Below, piece by piece: positions 10,445 to 17,668 of a stretch of DNA of 38,311 nt. The position numbers and the translations under genes were made by a program. Within the stretch, counting starts at the first letter, position 1, and each line of letters starts with the position of its first letter. The stretch is from Bacilli bacterium. GTDB taxonomy: Bacteria > Bacillota_I > Bacilli_A > RFN20 > CAG-826. The stretch covers positions 1-38,311 of the forward strand of contig JAKSVE010000008.1 of NCBI GenBank assembly GCA_024408295.1, given 5' to 3'. Under the pieces are notes generated by a model. That model saw only the letters and a program-made list of their open reading frames with translations. It searched no databases and had not been told where the DNA came from.

Positions 10445-10975
10445 TTACTGATTGATTATATAAACGCCCTTATCTTCAATTGTTAATGAGACTTGGACTT
10501 TCTCAGTCTTTGCAGTTGGAATGTTTTTCCCAACATAATCTGGACGAATTGGAATTTCTCTGTGGCCTCTATCCACCAATACCGCTAACTGGACGGCTCT
10601 AGGTCTAGCAATTGAGAACACTGTCTCAAGAGCTGCTCTAGCGGTTCTCCCGGTAAAGAGGACATCATCGACTATGATTACGATCTTATCGAAGAGGTCG
10701 CAAGGAATCTGGCTTTCCGTTGCCTTCTCTTTCTTCATTTCGAATGTGTAATCGTCGCGGTGCATGGTGACATCGATTGCGCCGGTTGGAACATCAACAT
10801 CTTCGAAGCGTCTTATATTGGCGGCAAGAGTCTTTGCGATATCAATGCCTCTATTCTTAACGCCTAAGATGACGACATCGTCAACTCCATTATTTCTCTC
10901 GATGATTTCGTGAGTCATACGAGCGAGGGTGCGGGTGATTGTTGCTTCATCCATTACTTGGTGTTTTCTTTCCAT
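10445..10975 (-). CDS. pyrR: Pyrimidine operon attenuation protein / uracil phosphoribosyltransferase family
   Basis: PyrR binds the nascent pyr mRNA when UMP is high and promotes termination; family members also have uracil phosphoribosyltransferase activity. It has 176 residues. The PRPP-binding motif VIIVDDVLFTGRTARAA is at about 99-115, and the ILGVKNRG loop is near 36-43. It is the first gene after the leader, with GGAGG placed between the attenuator T-run and the ATG. Its own RNA target, a PyrR-binding loop at 11054-11067, is recognisable upstream, so the operon is autoregulated. Confidence 0.96.
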   Translation of the reverse strand: MERKHQVMDEATITRTLARMTHEIIERNNGVDDVVILGVKNRGIDIAKTLAANIRRFEDVDVPTGAIDVTMHRDDYTFEMKKEKATESQIPCDLFDKIVIIVDDVLFTGRTARAALETVFSIARPRAVQLAVLVDRGHREIPIRPDYVGKNIPTAKTEKVQVSLTIEDKGVYIINQ

Positions 10976-10988
10976 GCGTTTCCTCCAG

Positions 10989-11070
10989 AAAAAAGGTCCC
11001 GTCTATGCGTGACGAGACCTGAAGCTACACTTAGATTGCTCTCAAACCTTTTCGACGTCACGGCATCGAC
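10989..11070 (-). promoter_or_regulatory. PyrR-responsive transcription attenuator
   Basis: Three elements are visible on the minus strand. First, GATG-CCGTGA-CGTC (11067-11054) is a hairpin whose hexaloop fits the PyrR-binding loop CNGNGA; its stem has compensated pairs relative to the usual ARUCCNGNGAGGYU consensus. Second, AGGTCTCGTC (11020-11011) and GACGGGACCT (11004-10995) form a 10-bp terminator stem with one G-U pair, followed by a T6 run. Third, CGTGACG inside the PyrR loop (11062-11056) is perfectly complementary to CGTCACG at 11014-11008 in the terminator arm and loop, giving a mutually exclusive antiterminator. A further small hairpin lies at 11033-11049. Confidence 0.85.
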
Positions 11071-11092
11071 TTAAAGTTTTTCCGAGGGATAT

Positions 11093-11119
11093 ATTATATT
11101 TAATATAGATATTAGTCAA
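11093..11119 (-). promoter_or_regulatory. pyr operon promoter
   Basis: On the minus strand TTGACT (11119-11114) is followed after 15 bases by TATAAT (11098-11093); reading the -10 box two bases later gives TAATAT with 17-base spacing. This sits just upstream of the attenuator leader and just past the stop codon of the ABC-F gene, giving a leader of about 110 bases before pyrR. Confidence 0.75.
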
Positions 11120-11159
11120 TTAGGCAATTCTGAAAGCGTTTCATATATGAAATCTTTTG

Positions 11160-12707
11160 TTAGATTTTGTACTCCTCAAGATTGATGACTCTAGTGGCAA
11201 CCCCTCTATAGAAATCCTCTTCGTGAGAGACGAGGATTACTGTTCCTGGATATGTCTGAATCGCTTCTTTTAGAGATTCTTTTGCGAGAACATCAAGGTG
11301 GTTGGTAGGCTCATCTAGAATCAAAATATTGGATTTTTGGATGGTTAATTTGCAGAGTCTGACCTTCGCGTTCTCTCCACCGGACAAGGCAATCATGTAT
11401 GAATCTATGTTGTCTTTTGTTAATCCGCATGATGCTAGAGCGCCCATAACCTGTCCGATGTTCAATGATGGGAACTCGTCGTATATCTCATTGAAGGCGG
11501 TTTTGTCTTTGCACTCTTCTTCTTGCTGGAAATACCCGATTTCCGCATTTGAACCAACTACAACTTCTCCGGATATCGGTTTGATTAAGCCGGTTATCGA
11601 TTTAAGAAGCGTAGTCTTGCCGATGCCGTTAACGCCTTTAATGGCTATCTTCTCTCCTCTAGTTATTTCGAGGTTGATTGGTCTAGTTAATGGGAATGAA
11701 TATCCAATAACCAAATCCTTACAGCTGAAAACAGTCTTTGATGTGTTAACGTTATCCATTTTGAAGACAAAGTTAGGTTTAATCTTTTCACTCGCCTTCT
11801 CAATGACTTCCATTCTATCCAGCCTCTTCTGGAGAGAGCTGGCTAATCCTCTAGTTGCAACGCGTGCCTTGTTGCGGGCGATGGTGTCTTCCATCCTTGC
11901 GATTTCTCTTTGCTGAGCGTTATAGGCATCTTCTGCCTGACGTTTCTTTATCTCGGAGTTCTTGAGATAGAAATCATATCCGCCTTTATATCTATTCATC
12001 GTCGCATCTTCAAGATGATAGACAACATTGATAACATCCCTTAAGAACGCTTCATCGTGAGAGATAAGAATAAATGCGTTTCCGAACTCCATGAGGTAGT
12101 TCTTAAGCCACTTTACCTGATATTCATCTAAGAAGTTCGTAGGCTCATCCAACACCAAAATATTAGGGTTTTGTAGCAATAATTTCGCTAAAAGCACCTT
12201 AGAACGCTGTCCACCACTTAATGCAGTGACATCTTTATCCAATCCGAAATCAGACACTCCTAAGCCTCTAGCGACTTCTTCAATCTTGACATCAATCAGA
12301 TAGAATCCAGACTGTTCGAGATATGAAGAGATCTCTCCTGCATCCTGCATTATCTTATCGAGCTCATCGCCTTCAACTTCGCCCATCTTCATATAAGCAT
12401 CGTTCATTTCAGCCTCAAGAGCGTACATATCTTCGAATGCTTCTTGGAGTACTTCTCTGATAGTCTTGCCTTGAGATAATGTTGTGTACTGATCCAAATA
12501 CCCAACTCTAGAGCGTTTGGCCCACTCGATCGTGCCTTCATCAGGAGTTAATTGCTTTAAGACGATCTTGAGGAACGTGGACTTTCCTTCTCCGTTAGGA
12601 CCAATTAGCCCGATATGCTCTCCTTCGTTCAACGCGAAAGATACGTTCTTGAGTATAGTTCTTCCACCAAAGCTATGAGATACGTTTTTGACTGTTAATA
12701 TGGACAT
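11160..12707 (-). CDS. ABC-F family ATPase (ribosome-associated type)
   Basis: A soluble 515-residue protein with two ABC cassettes and no membrane domain. Cassette 1: Walker A GPNGEGKS 36-43, signature LSGGQ 163-167, LDEPTNFLD 186-194. Cassette 2: GVNGIGKT 358-365, LSGGE 441-445, LDEPTNHLD 464-472. The helical linker between them (about 240-315), rich in Arg and Lys, is the element that reaches into the ribosome in ABC-F proteins. The EPTNFLDEYQVKWL wording resembles the YkpA/YbiT group. A housekeeping translation role is more likely than antibiotic protection, but sequence alone does not settle it. AAGGAGCG precedes the ATG. No clear terminator follows; a palindrome TTTCATATATGAAA lies at 11139-11152. 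Confidence 0.9.
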   Translation of the reverse strand: MSILTVKNVSHSFGGRTILKNVSFALNEGEHIGLIGPNGEGKSTFLKIVLKQLTPDEGTIEWAKRSRVGYLDQYTTLSQGKTIREVLQEAFEDMYALEAEMNDAYMKMGEVEGDELDKIMQDAGEISSYLEQSGFYLIDVKIEEVARGLGVSDFGLDKDVTALSGGQRSKVLLAKLLLQNPNILVLDEPTNFLDEYQVKWLKNYLMEFGNAFILISHDEAFLRDVINVVYHLEDATMNRYKGGYDFYLKNSEIKKRQAEDAYNAQQREIARMEDTIARNKARVATRGLASSLQKRLDRMEVIEKASEKIKPNFVFKMDNVNTSKTVFSCKDLVIGYSFPLTRPINLEITRGEKIAIKGVNGIGKTTLLKSITGLIKPISGEVVVGSNAEIGYFQQEEECKDKTAFNEIYDEFPSLNIGQVMGALASCGLTKDNIDSYMIALSGGENAKVRLCKLTIQKSNILILDEPTNHLDVLAKESLKEAIQTYPGTVILVSHEEDFYRGVATRVINLEEYKI

Positions 12708-12775
12708 AAGCGCTCCTTGAAAAGAGGATTGGTTGAATCCCGGCGTATATATTACTTTATTTATTCAATATTGAT

Positions 12776-12800
12776 AAGAAAAAGGGCTGGAATCCAGCCC
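12776..12800 (-). terminator. Rho-independent terminator of the IMP dehydrogenase gene
   Basis: On the minus strand GGGCTGG (12800-12794) and CCAGCCC (12790-12784) form a GC-rich stem with a three-base loop, followed by TTTTTC. Confidence 0.85.
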
Positions 12801-12806
12801 GATTGC

Positions 12807-14309
12807 TTATTTGAAGTTTGCTGTCTTGTTTTTCTCTAAGACGTCGTGAGCTCCACCTTCAACGATAGATGTTGCGGAGACGAGTGTTAAGACTGCCTTA
12901 TCCTGGAGTTCCTTGATTGAGAGAGCGCCGCAGTTGCACATGGTTGATTTGACCTTGTAAAGTGACATTGCGACATTCTCTTTAAGAGGTCCTGCATATG
13001 GAACATATGAGTCAACGCCTTCTTCGAATGTGAGCTTGCTTGCCTCACCGTTATCGTATCTCTGCCAGTTTCTTGCTCTAGCTGAGCCTTCGCCCCAGTA
13101 TTCCTTGTAGTAGGTGCCGTTAATCATGATCTTGTTTGTTGGGGATTCATCGAATCTAGCGAAGTATCTTCCCAACATGACAAAGTCTGCGCCCATCGCA
13201 AGAGCGAGAGTGATGTGGTGATCGTGGACGATGCCACCATCTGAGCAGATTGGAACATAGATTCCTGTTTCCTTATAGTACTCGTCTCTAGCCTGAGCAA
13301 CTTCCAAGACTGATGTTGCCTGGCCACGTCCGATACCCTTGGTTTCTCTTGTGATGCAGATTGAACCACCACCGATGCCGATCTTGATGAAGTCTGCACC
13401 GTGATCAGCCAAGAAACGGAAGCCTTCCTTTGAGACGACGTTACCAGCACCGACTGGGATATCAGGATAGTTGGCCTTGATCCAATCGAGTGCCTGCTCC
13501 TGCCATGCAGAATAACCTTCTGATGAATCTAAGCATAATGCATCCGCACCTGCTTCGACTAAGGCTGGAACTCTAAGCTTGTAGTCTCTTGTGTTGATAC
13601 CTGCACCAACGATGTATCTCTTGTCTTCGTCCAAGAGTTCGTTTGGATAAAGTTTGTGGTTCTCATAGTCTTTTCTAAAGACTAAGTATCTTAATCTATT
13701 TTCATCATCGATGATTGGGAGCTGATTGAGCTTGTTGTCCCAGATGATGTTGTTGCAATGCTTTAATGAGTCGTTGACATGTCCAACGATGAGCTTTGAG
13801 AATGGTGTCATGAATTCAGAGACCTTCATGTTTGGATCCATCTTAGATGGACGATAGTCTCTTGAAGTGATGATGCCGACGAGCACGCCGTTCTTTGTTC
13901 CGTCATCAGTGACAGCAACTGTTGAGTGACCGGTTTTCTCTTTTAATTTAAGAAGGTCTGCGAGTGTTGCGTCTGGAGTGATGTTTGAGTTGCTCTCAAC
14001 GAATCCTGCTTTGTATTTCTTAACAGTTCTGATCATTTCAGCTTCTGATTCGATTGACTGGTTGCCGAAGATGAATGAGACACCGCCTTCTCTAGCAAGT
14101 GCGACTGCGAGGTCTGGTCCTGAGACAGACTGCATGATTGCTGAGATCATAGGGATGTTCATCTTGATCTTAGGTTCTTCTCCCTTCTTGAATCTGGTAA
14201 GTGGTGTTGATAAGTCAACATTTGAAGGGATTGCCCTAGCGTCTGAATAGCCTGGAATTAAAAGATATTCGTTAAAAGTATGTGAAGGTTCGTTGATGAT
14301 TTTTGCCAT
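12807..14309 (-). CDS. guaB: Inosine-5'-monophosphate dehydrogenase
   Basis: Oxidises IMP to XMP with NAD+, the committed step to GMP. I start it at the ATG at 14309 (500 residues), preceded by AAAAAGGAG. An in-frame ATG 30 bases upstream would add ten residues but has no ribosome site. The TIM barrel has the catalytic cysteine C318 in [12 protein letters not shown], and the mobile flap lies later (about residues 405-430, ARNWQRYD). A pair of CBS domains is inserted at about 105-220, the usual Bateman module. It is monocistronic, divergent from the DUF1294 gene, and ends in its own terminator. Confidence 0.95.
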   Translation of the reverse strand: MAKIINEPSHTFNEYLLIPGYSDARAIPSNVDLSTPLTRFKKGEEPKIKMNIPMISAIMQSVSGPDLAVALAREGGVSFIFGNQSIESEAEMIRTVKKYKAGFVESNSNITPDATLADLLKLKEKTGHSTVAVTDDGTKNGVLVGIITSRDYRPSKMDPNMKVSEFMTPFSKLIVGHVNDSLKHCNNIIWDNKLNQLPIIDDENRLRYLVFRKDYENHKLYPNELLDEDKRYIVGAGINTRDYKLRVPALVEAGADALCLDSSEGYSAWQEQALDWIKANYPDIPVGAGNVVSKEGFRFLADHGADFIKIGIGGGSICITRETKGIGRGQATSVLEVAQARDEYYKETGIYVPICSDGGIVHDHHITLALAMGADFVMLGRYFARFDESPTNKIMINGTYYKEYWGEGSARARNWQRYDNGEASKLTFEEGVDSYVPYAGPLKENVAMSLYKVKSTMCNCGALSIKELQDKAVLTLVSATSIVEGGAHDVLEKNKTANFK

Positions 14310-14339
14310 AATCGTGCTCCTTTTTAATAGGTTACCCAT

Positions 14340-14368
14340 TAAATATGCGTTTGCATACTTAAAAAGAA
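14340..14368 (-). promoter_or_regulatory. Possible guaB promoter with overlapping inverted repeat
   Basis: Minus-strand TTCTTT (14368-14363) and TATTTA (14345-14340) are separated by 17 bases, a weak match. TATGC and GCATA form a perfect inverted repeat around GTTT (14344-14357), lying between the two boxes. A similar AAACGCATAT string occurs in the promoter spacer of the lipoprotein gene at 23845. A repressor site is possible, but the regulator is unknown. Confidence 0.3.
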
Positions 14369-14438
14369 TAAAAGCGGATACATTGACAGTTATTCGGCGT
14401 TGTTTTGATGTATAATTGCCTCAGGAGAAACAATAACC

Positions 14439-14744
14439 ATGACATTTCAGCAATATTTATTGATTGGATATGTTATCTATCTAATCATCATGTCGCTTAT
14501 AACCATGTTCCTCTTCATCAAGGACAAGGCAATGGCGAAGCAAAACGGCAACGAAGTAAGAATCAAGGAGAAAACGCTTCTTGGGTTCACGTGCTTCGGC
14601 GGCGCTATCGGCGCATTCATCGGAAGAATCCTTGCTCACCATAAGACCAACAAGGGTTACTTCTCATTCACGATTATCGTCTCACTACTCCTTCAGGTCG
14701 CAGTGCTCGGATTAATCGTTCTTAAGGCAATGGGGGCATTCTAA
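14439..14744 (+). CDS. DUF1294 family membrane protein
   Basis: A 101-residue protein with an N-terminal helix (about 5-28), a conserved DKxxAK...RIxEKTLL segment (30-48), a glycine-rich second helix (GGAIGAFIGR, 54-63), HKTNKGYF (67-74), and a last helix (75-97). This matches the DUF1294 family, small inner-membrane proteins of unknown function. AGGAG lies 11-15 bases before the ATG, and a TATAAT box is present at 14411-14416. It is followed after 2 bases by a second small membrane-protein gene, likely in the same transcript. Confidence 0.85.
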   Translation: MTFQQYLLIGYVIYLIIMSLITMFLFIKDKAMAKQNGNEVRIKEKTLLGFTCFGGAIGAFIGRILAHHKTNKGYFSFTIIVSLLLQVAVLGLIVLKAMGAF

Positions 14745-14746
14745 TT

Positions 14747-14968
14747 ATGGAAAAGACATCTTTAGAGAAATCACACTCAAAGGCAAGCAACGCGAAGCTC
14801 ACGCTCCTCTGCTTCGTCTCATCAATCTTCGCTTCACTCACGGTTGCATTCATCTCGCTGTTCGATATGCAGATGAACACAACAGGATATATATTCCTTG
14901 GTGGAGCAATCGCATCTCTTCTCATCTCAATCCTCTGCATGATGGGATTGAATAAATTCACAAGATAA
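14747..14968 (+). CDS. Small two-helix membrane protein, hypothetical
   Basis: A 73-residue protein with a polar N-terminus (1-17), a hydrophobic helix at about 18-38, a short loop, and a second helix at about 45-66. I do not recognise a family. It starts 2 bases after the DUF1294 stop codon without a clear ribosome site, suggesting translational coupling, and is followed by a terminator 5 bases after its stop. Codon use resembles that of its neighbours, which supports it being translated. Confidence 0.65.
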   Translation: MEKTSLEKSHSKASNAKLTLLCFVSSIFASLTVAFISLFDMQMNTTGYIFLGGAIASLLISILCMMGLNKFTR

Positions 14969-14972
14969 GGTA

Positions 14973-15000
14973 AACGGAGGCCAAAAAACCTCCGTTTTTC
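14973..15000 (+). terminator. Rho-independent terminator
   Basis: AACGGAGG (14973-14980) pairs with CCTCCGTT (14989-14996) around a CCAAAAAA loop, followed by a T-run. Confidence 0.9.
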
Positions 15001-15303
15001 TATGCAAAACCCGCATAAATTGAAATATTAAGCCATAAACTAAGACATTTTGCACGCATATAGTCGGCATAAGAAACGAAATTAGAACAGTCGTTTTTTA
15101 TCAAAATATCAGTGTTGTTTTATCGATATAACCATCACATTCGTACTTATTGTTAATTTCGGTACAAGATTACCATATTGATGAATTCTTGAAAACTATC
15201 GATAGAATCGAATGTTTTTGCTCTTTCTCGCATACACGTTATTTTATGTGCTATGCGCCCGTATAAAGAAATGCAATAATGTCAACGCGAAAGAGGCATA
15301 ACT
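15001..15303 (+). promoter_or_regulatory. Intergenic region and structured leader upstream of rnfC
   Basis: There are about 300 bases with no gene I can support. No strong sigma-A promoter stands out. Near rnfC, CTCTTT and CGC (15221-15231, with a CT bulge) can pair with GCGAAAGAG (15287-15295). That stem would cover the AGAGG ribosome site at 15292-15296. Inside it, CATACAC (15231-15237) pairs with GTGcTATG (15248-15255) with one bulged C. The rest is AT-rich and unremarkable. Confidence 0.4.
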
Positions 15304-16605
15304 ATGATTGCAAAAACTACAAAAATAGGTGGCGTAGATAATTTGCTTTCGAAGCGTCCTGCTATCCCAGCTCCAATACCAGACTATGTCTATATTGCTG
15401 TTGAAAACGGCAGATGCGCAAAAGCAGACATCTATGTCAAAGAAGGCGACCATGTTAATCTCGGCCAGATGATTGGCATGAGACATGGACCATTCTTCGA
15501 CCAGCCCATCCACTCATCAGTAAGTGGCACCATGGTCAAAGTTGAAAAGCACTATCATCGTTGCGGTAAGCTCGTCAACTTCATGAAAATCGAGAATGAC
15601 CGTCTTGATACGCTTGATCCTTCAATCAAGGACAGAACACCGGAAGAAGTCGCTGCCATGACTAAGGAAGAGATGATTAAAATCATCGAAAATTGCGCTT
15701 GCGTTGGCTTAGGAGGATCAGGATTCCCTACCCACGTTAAGTTGCAGACAAAAGAAAAGATCAACTACATCTTGATCAACGGTATCGAATGCGAACCATA
15801 CCTTGATACCGACCAGAGATTCATGCTCGACAAGACAAAAGAGATCTTCGGCGGAACAAAGCTCTTAATGCAGATGTTCAATTGCAACGATGCAAGAATC
15901 TGCGTTAAGGAAACTCACCCAGAGATCATCAAGCACCTTAACGACATGATCGAAAAGTATTATCCAAACGAAGGCATCGTCGTCTCACCAATGAAGAACT
16001 TCTACCCTCAGGGTTGGGAAGTCGCAATGGTTAAGACAGCCCTCGGGATCAAGATGGCTCCTGGAAAGATTCCACCAGCATACGGAATCATGAACGTCAA
16101 CGTCACCACTGCTGCTCAGATCTATGACGCAATCTGGCACAACATGCCAGTCTACGAGAGATACATGTCAGTCAATGGCGATGGCATCAACGCTCCAAGT
16201 AACTTTGTTGTCCGTGTTGGAACTCCAGTCATCAACTTAGTCCACTTAGCAGGTGGCTATAAGGGAGACGAGAAGAAAGTTCTTATCTTCGGTGGACCTA
16301 TGATGGGCACCGCTCTTCCAAACGAAGACTGCATCGCAACAAAGACAGTCACATCTCTCATCGTCATGAACGAGAGCACAAAACCAGAGGCAGCTTGCAT
16401 TCGTTGCGGATCATGCGTCTTATCTTGCCCACAGGGACTTCAGCCAGTCCTCATCATGGAGGCAGTCAAGAGCGCAAACCGCGAAAGAGTCAAGATGCTC
16501 ACACCGCTCAATTGCATGGAATGCGGATTATGCACATACAGCTGCACATCAGGCATCCGTGTCACAGATTATGTAAGGAGGGCAAAGCTTTTAGCAAAGC
16601 TATAA
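15304..16605 (+). CDS. rnfC: Rnf complex subunit C (NADH-binding, Fe-S)
   Basis: Peripheral subunit of the ion-pumping ferredoxin:NAD+ oxidoreductase, with binding sites for NAD(H) and FMN. It has 433 residues. After the N-terminal domain come the glycine-rich loop GLGGSGFPTHVK (residues about 135-146), ECEPYLDTDQRFM, and a C-terminal ferredoxin module. The module has two complete cluster motifs, C365-x2-C368-x2-C371-x3-C375 and C404-x2-C407-x2-C410-x3-C414. It is the first gene of the order C-D-G-E-A-(small)-B. The ribosome site AGAGG lies 7 bases before the ATG and may be masked by the leader structure. Confidence 0.96.
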   Translation: MIAKTTKIGGVDNLLSKRPAIPAPIPDYVYIAVENGRCAKADIYVKEGDHVNLGQMIGMRHGPFFDQPIHSSVSGTMVKVEKHYHRCGKLVNFMKIENDRLDTLDPSIKDRTPEEVAAMTKEEMIKIIENCACVGLGGSGFPTHVKLQTKEKINYILINGIECEPYLDTDQRFMLDKTKEIFGGTKLLMQMFNCNDARICVKETHPEIIKHLNDMIEKYYPNEGIVVSPMKNFYPQGWEVAMVKTALGIKMAPGKIPPAYGIMNVNVTTAAQIYDAIWHNMPVYERYMSVNGDGINAPSNFVVRVGTPVINLVHLAGGYKGDEKKVLIFGGPMMGTALPNEDCIATKTVTSLIVMNESTKPEAACIRCGSCVLSCPQGLQPVLIMEAVKSANRERVKMLTPLNCMECGLCTYSCTSGIRVTDYVRRAKLLAKL

Positions 16606-16609
16606 TATT

Positions 16610-17656
16610 ATGCAGTTTGTTAAAGAAACATCTCCACACATCAGACGTAAGGATTCCTTGATGTGGATGCTCCTCAACGTAATCATCGCATTGTTACCAG
16701 TCGTCATTTGGGCCGCAGTTGCATATCCAATGCCAATGCTGCGCATCTACCCACTTGCACTTGTCACATGCGTATTATGTGAGTTCATATTCATTCTTAT
16801 CACCAAAAAGAGTGTTAAGGAATTCAAGATTGAAAACATCTTATCAGCCTTAATCACCGGTATGATCTATGCTCTTTGTCTTCCAACAGAGCTTGGATTT
16901 GCAAGCGGAACAGGCTACTTCGTCGTCGTTGCAGGCGCTGCAATCGGCATCATCTTAGGCAAATTGGTCTTCGGAGGTCTTGGAAACAACATCTTCAACC
17001 CAGCAGCCTTAGGCATGATCGTCGTCAGACTCTTCTGGGGTGGTATCTCAGGAAATTCAGCAGATCCTTCAATCTTCGTTGATCCATCAATCTCAGCGGG
17101 CGCTACATCACTTCAGACAGCACTCCCTGCAACAAACCTCTTAGACTTATTCTTAGGCAGAGTCCCTGGCGCATTAGGCGAAACATTCCACATCGCCATC
17201 TTAGTCGGCATGGTCTACTTGCTCATCACAAAGACAATCGACTGGAAGGTCTTGGTCTCATATCTCGGATCATTCATCGTCTTGACACTCGTCGCTGGAT
17301 TAATCCTCCAGATCAAGGGCGGAGACAATGTCTGTTATTATGCACTCTATCAGTTATTGTCAGGTGGCGTCTTATTCGGTGCTGTCTACATGATCACTGA
17401 CCCAGTCACAGGCCCAGTCGGCGATCCTGCACGTGTCTTATTCGGCGCATTCGCAGGCGTTATCACAGTTATCATCCGTTTATTCGCTGGAACAGAAGGC
17501 GTTGGATTCTCAATCCTCTTCGCTAACATGATTGCTCCAGCACTCAACTACCCACAGTGGTCATCATCAAGATGGAAAAAGTGGCACTACATCGCAGGAG
17601 GCGCACTCGCTGGTGTTGCTCTCTTAGCAGTCATCTTGCCACTTGCCCTTAAATAA
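16610..17656 (+). CDS. rnfD: Rnf complex subunit D (membrane flavoprotein)
   Basis: A 348-residue integral membrane protein with about nine or ten hydrophobic segments, homologous to NqrB. The likely covalent FMN site is Thr166 in SAGATS (162-167), matching the xGAT motif flavinylated by ApbE in RnfD/NqrB. GNNIFNPAALG (125-135) and ITDPVTGPVG near residue 260 are also family features. It starts 4 bases after rnfC with only a weak ribosome site. It should contribute to the ion path and carry electrons through the membrane together with RnfG. Confidence 0.95.
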   Translation: MQFVKETSPHIRRKDSLMWMLLNVIIALLPVVIWAAVAYPMPMLRIYPLALVTCVLCEFIFILITKKSVKEFKIENILSALITGMIYALCLPTELGFASGTGYFVVVAGAAIGIILGKLVFGGLGNNIFNPAALGMIVVRLFWGGISGNSADPSIFVDPSISAGATSLQTALPATNLLDLFLGRVPGALGETFHIAILVGMVYLLITKTIDWKVLVSYLGSFIVLTLVAGLILQIKGGDNVCYYALYQLLSGGVLFGAVYMITDPVTGPVGDPARVLFGAFAGVITVIIRLFAGTEGVGFSILFANMIAPALNYPQWSSSRWKKWHYIAGGALAGVALLAVILPLALK

Positions 17657-17668
17657 GGAGGATAGAAC

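Noticed and set aside
11131-11143. TGAAAGCGTTTCA as a cre site near the pyr promoter
   Set aside because: The left half fits, but the right half is one base short of the 14-base operator spacing, and the pyr operon already has a complete attenuation mechanism.
14383-14416. TTGACA paired with TATAAT as a single promoter for the DUF1294 gene
   Set aside because: The spacer is 22 bases, too long for a normal sigma-A promoter. The TATAAT may still be used with another -35 element.
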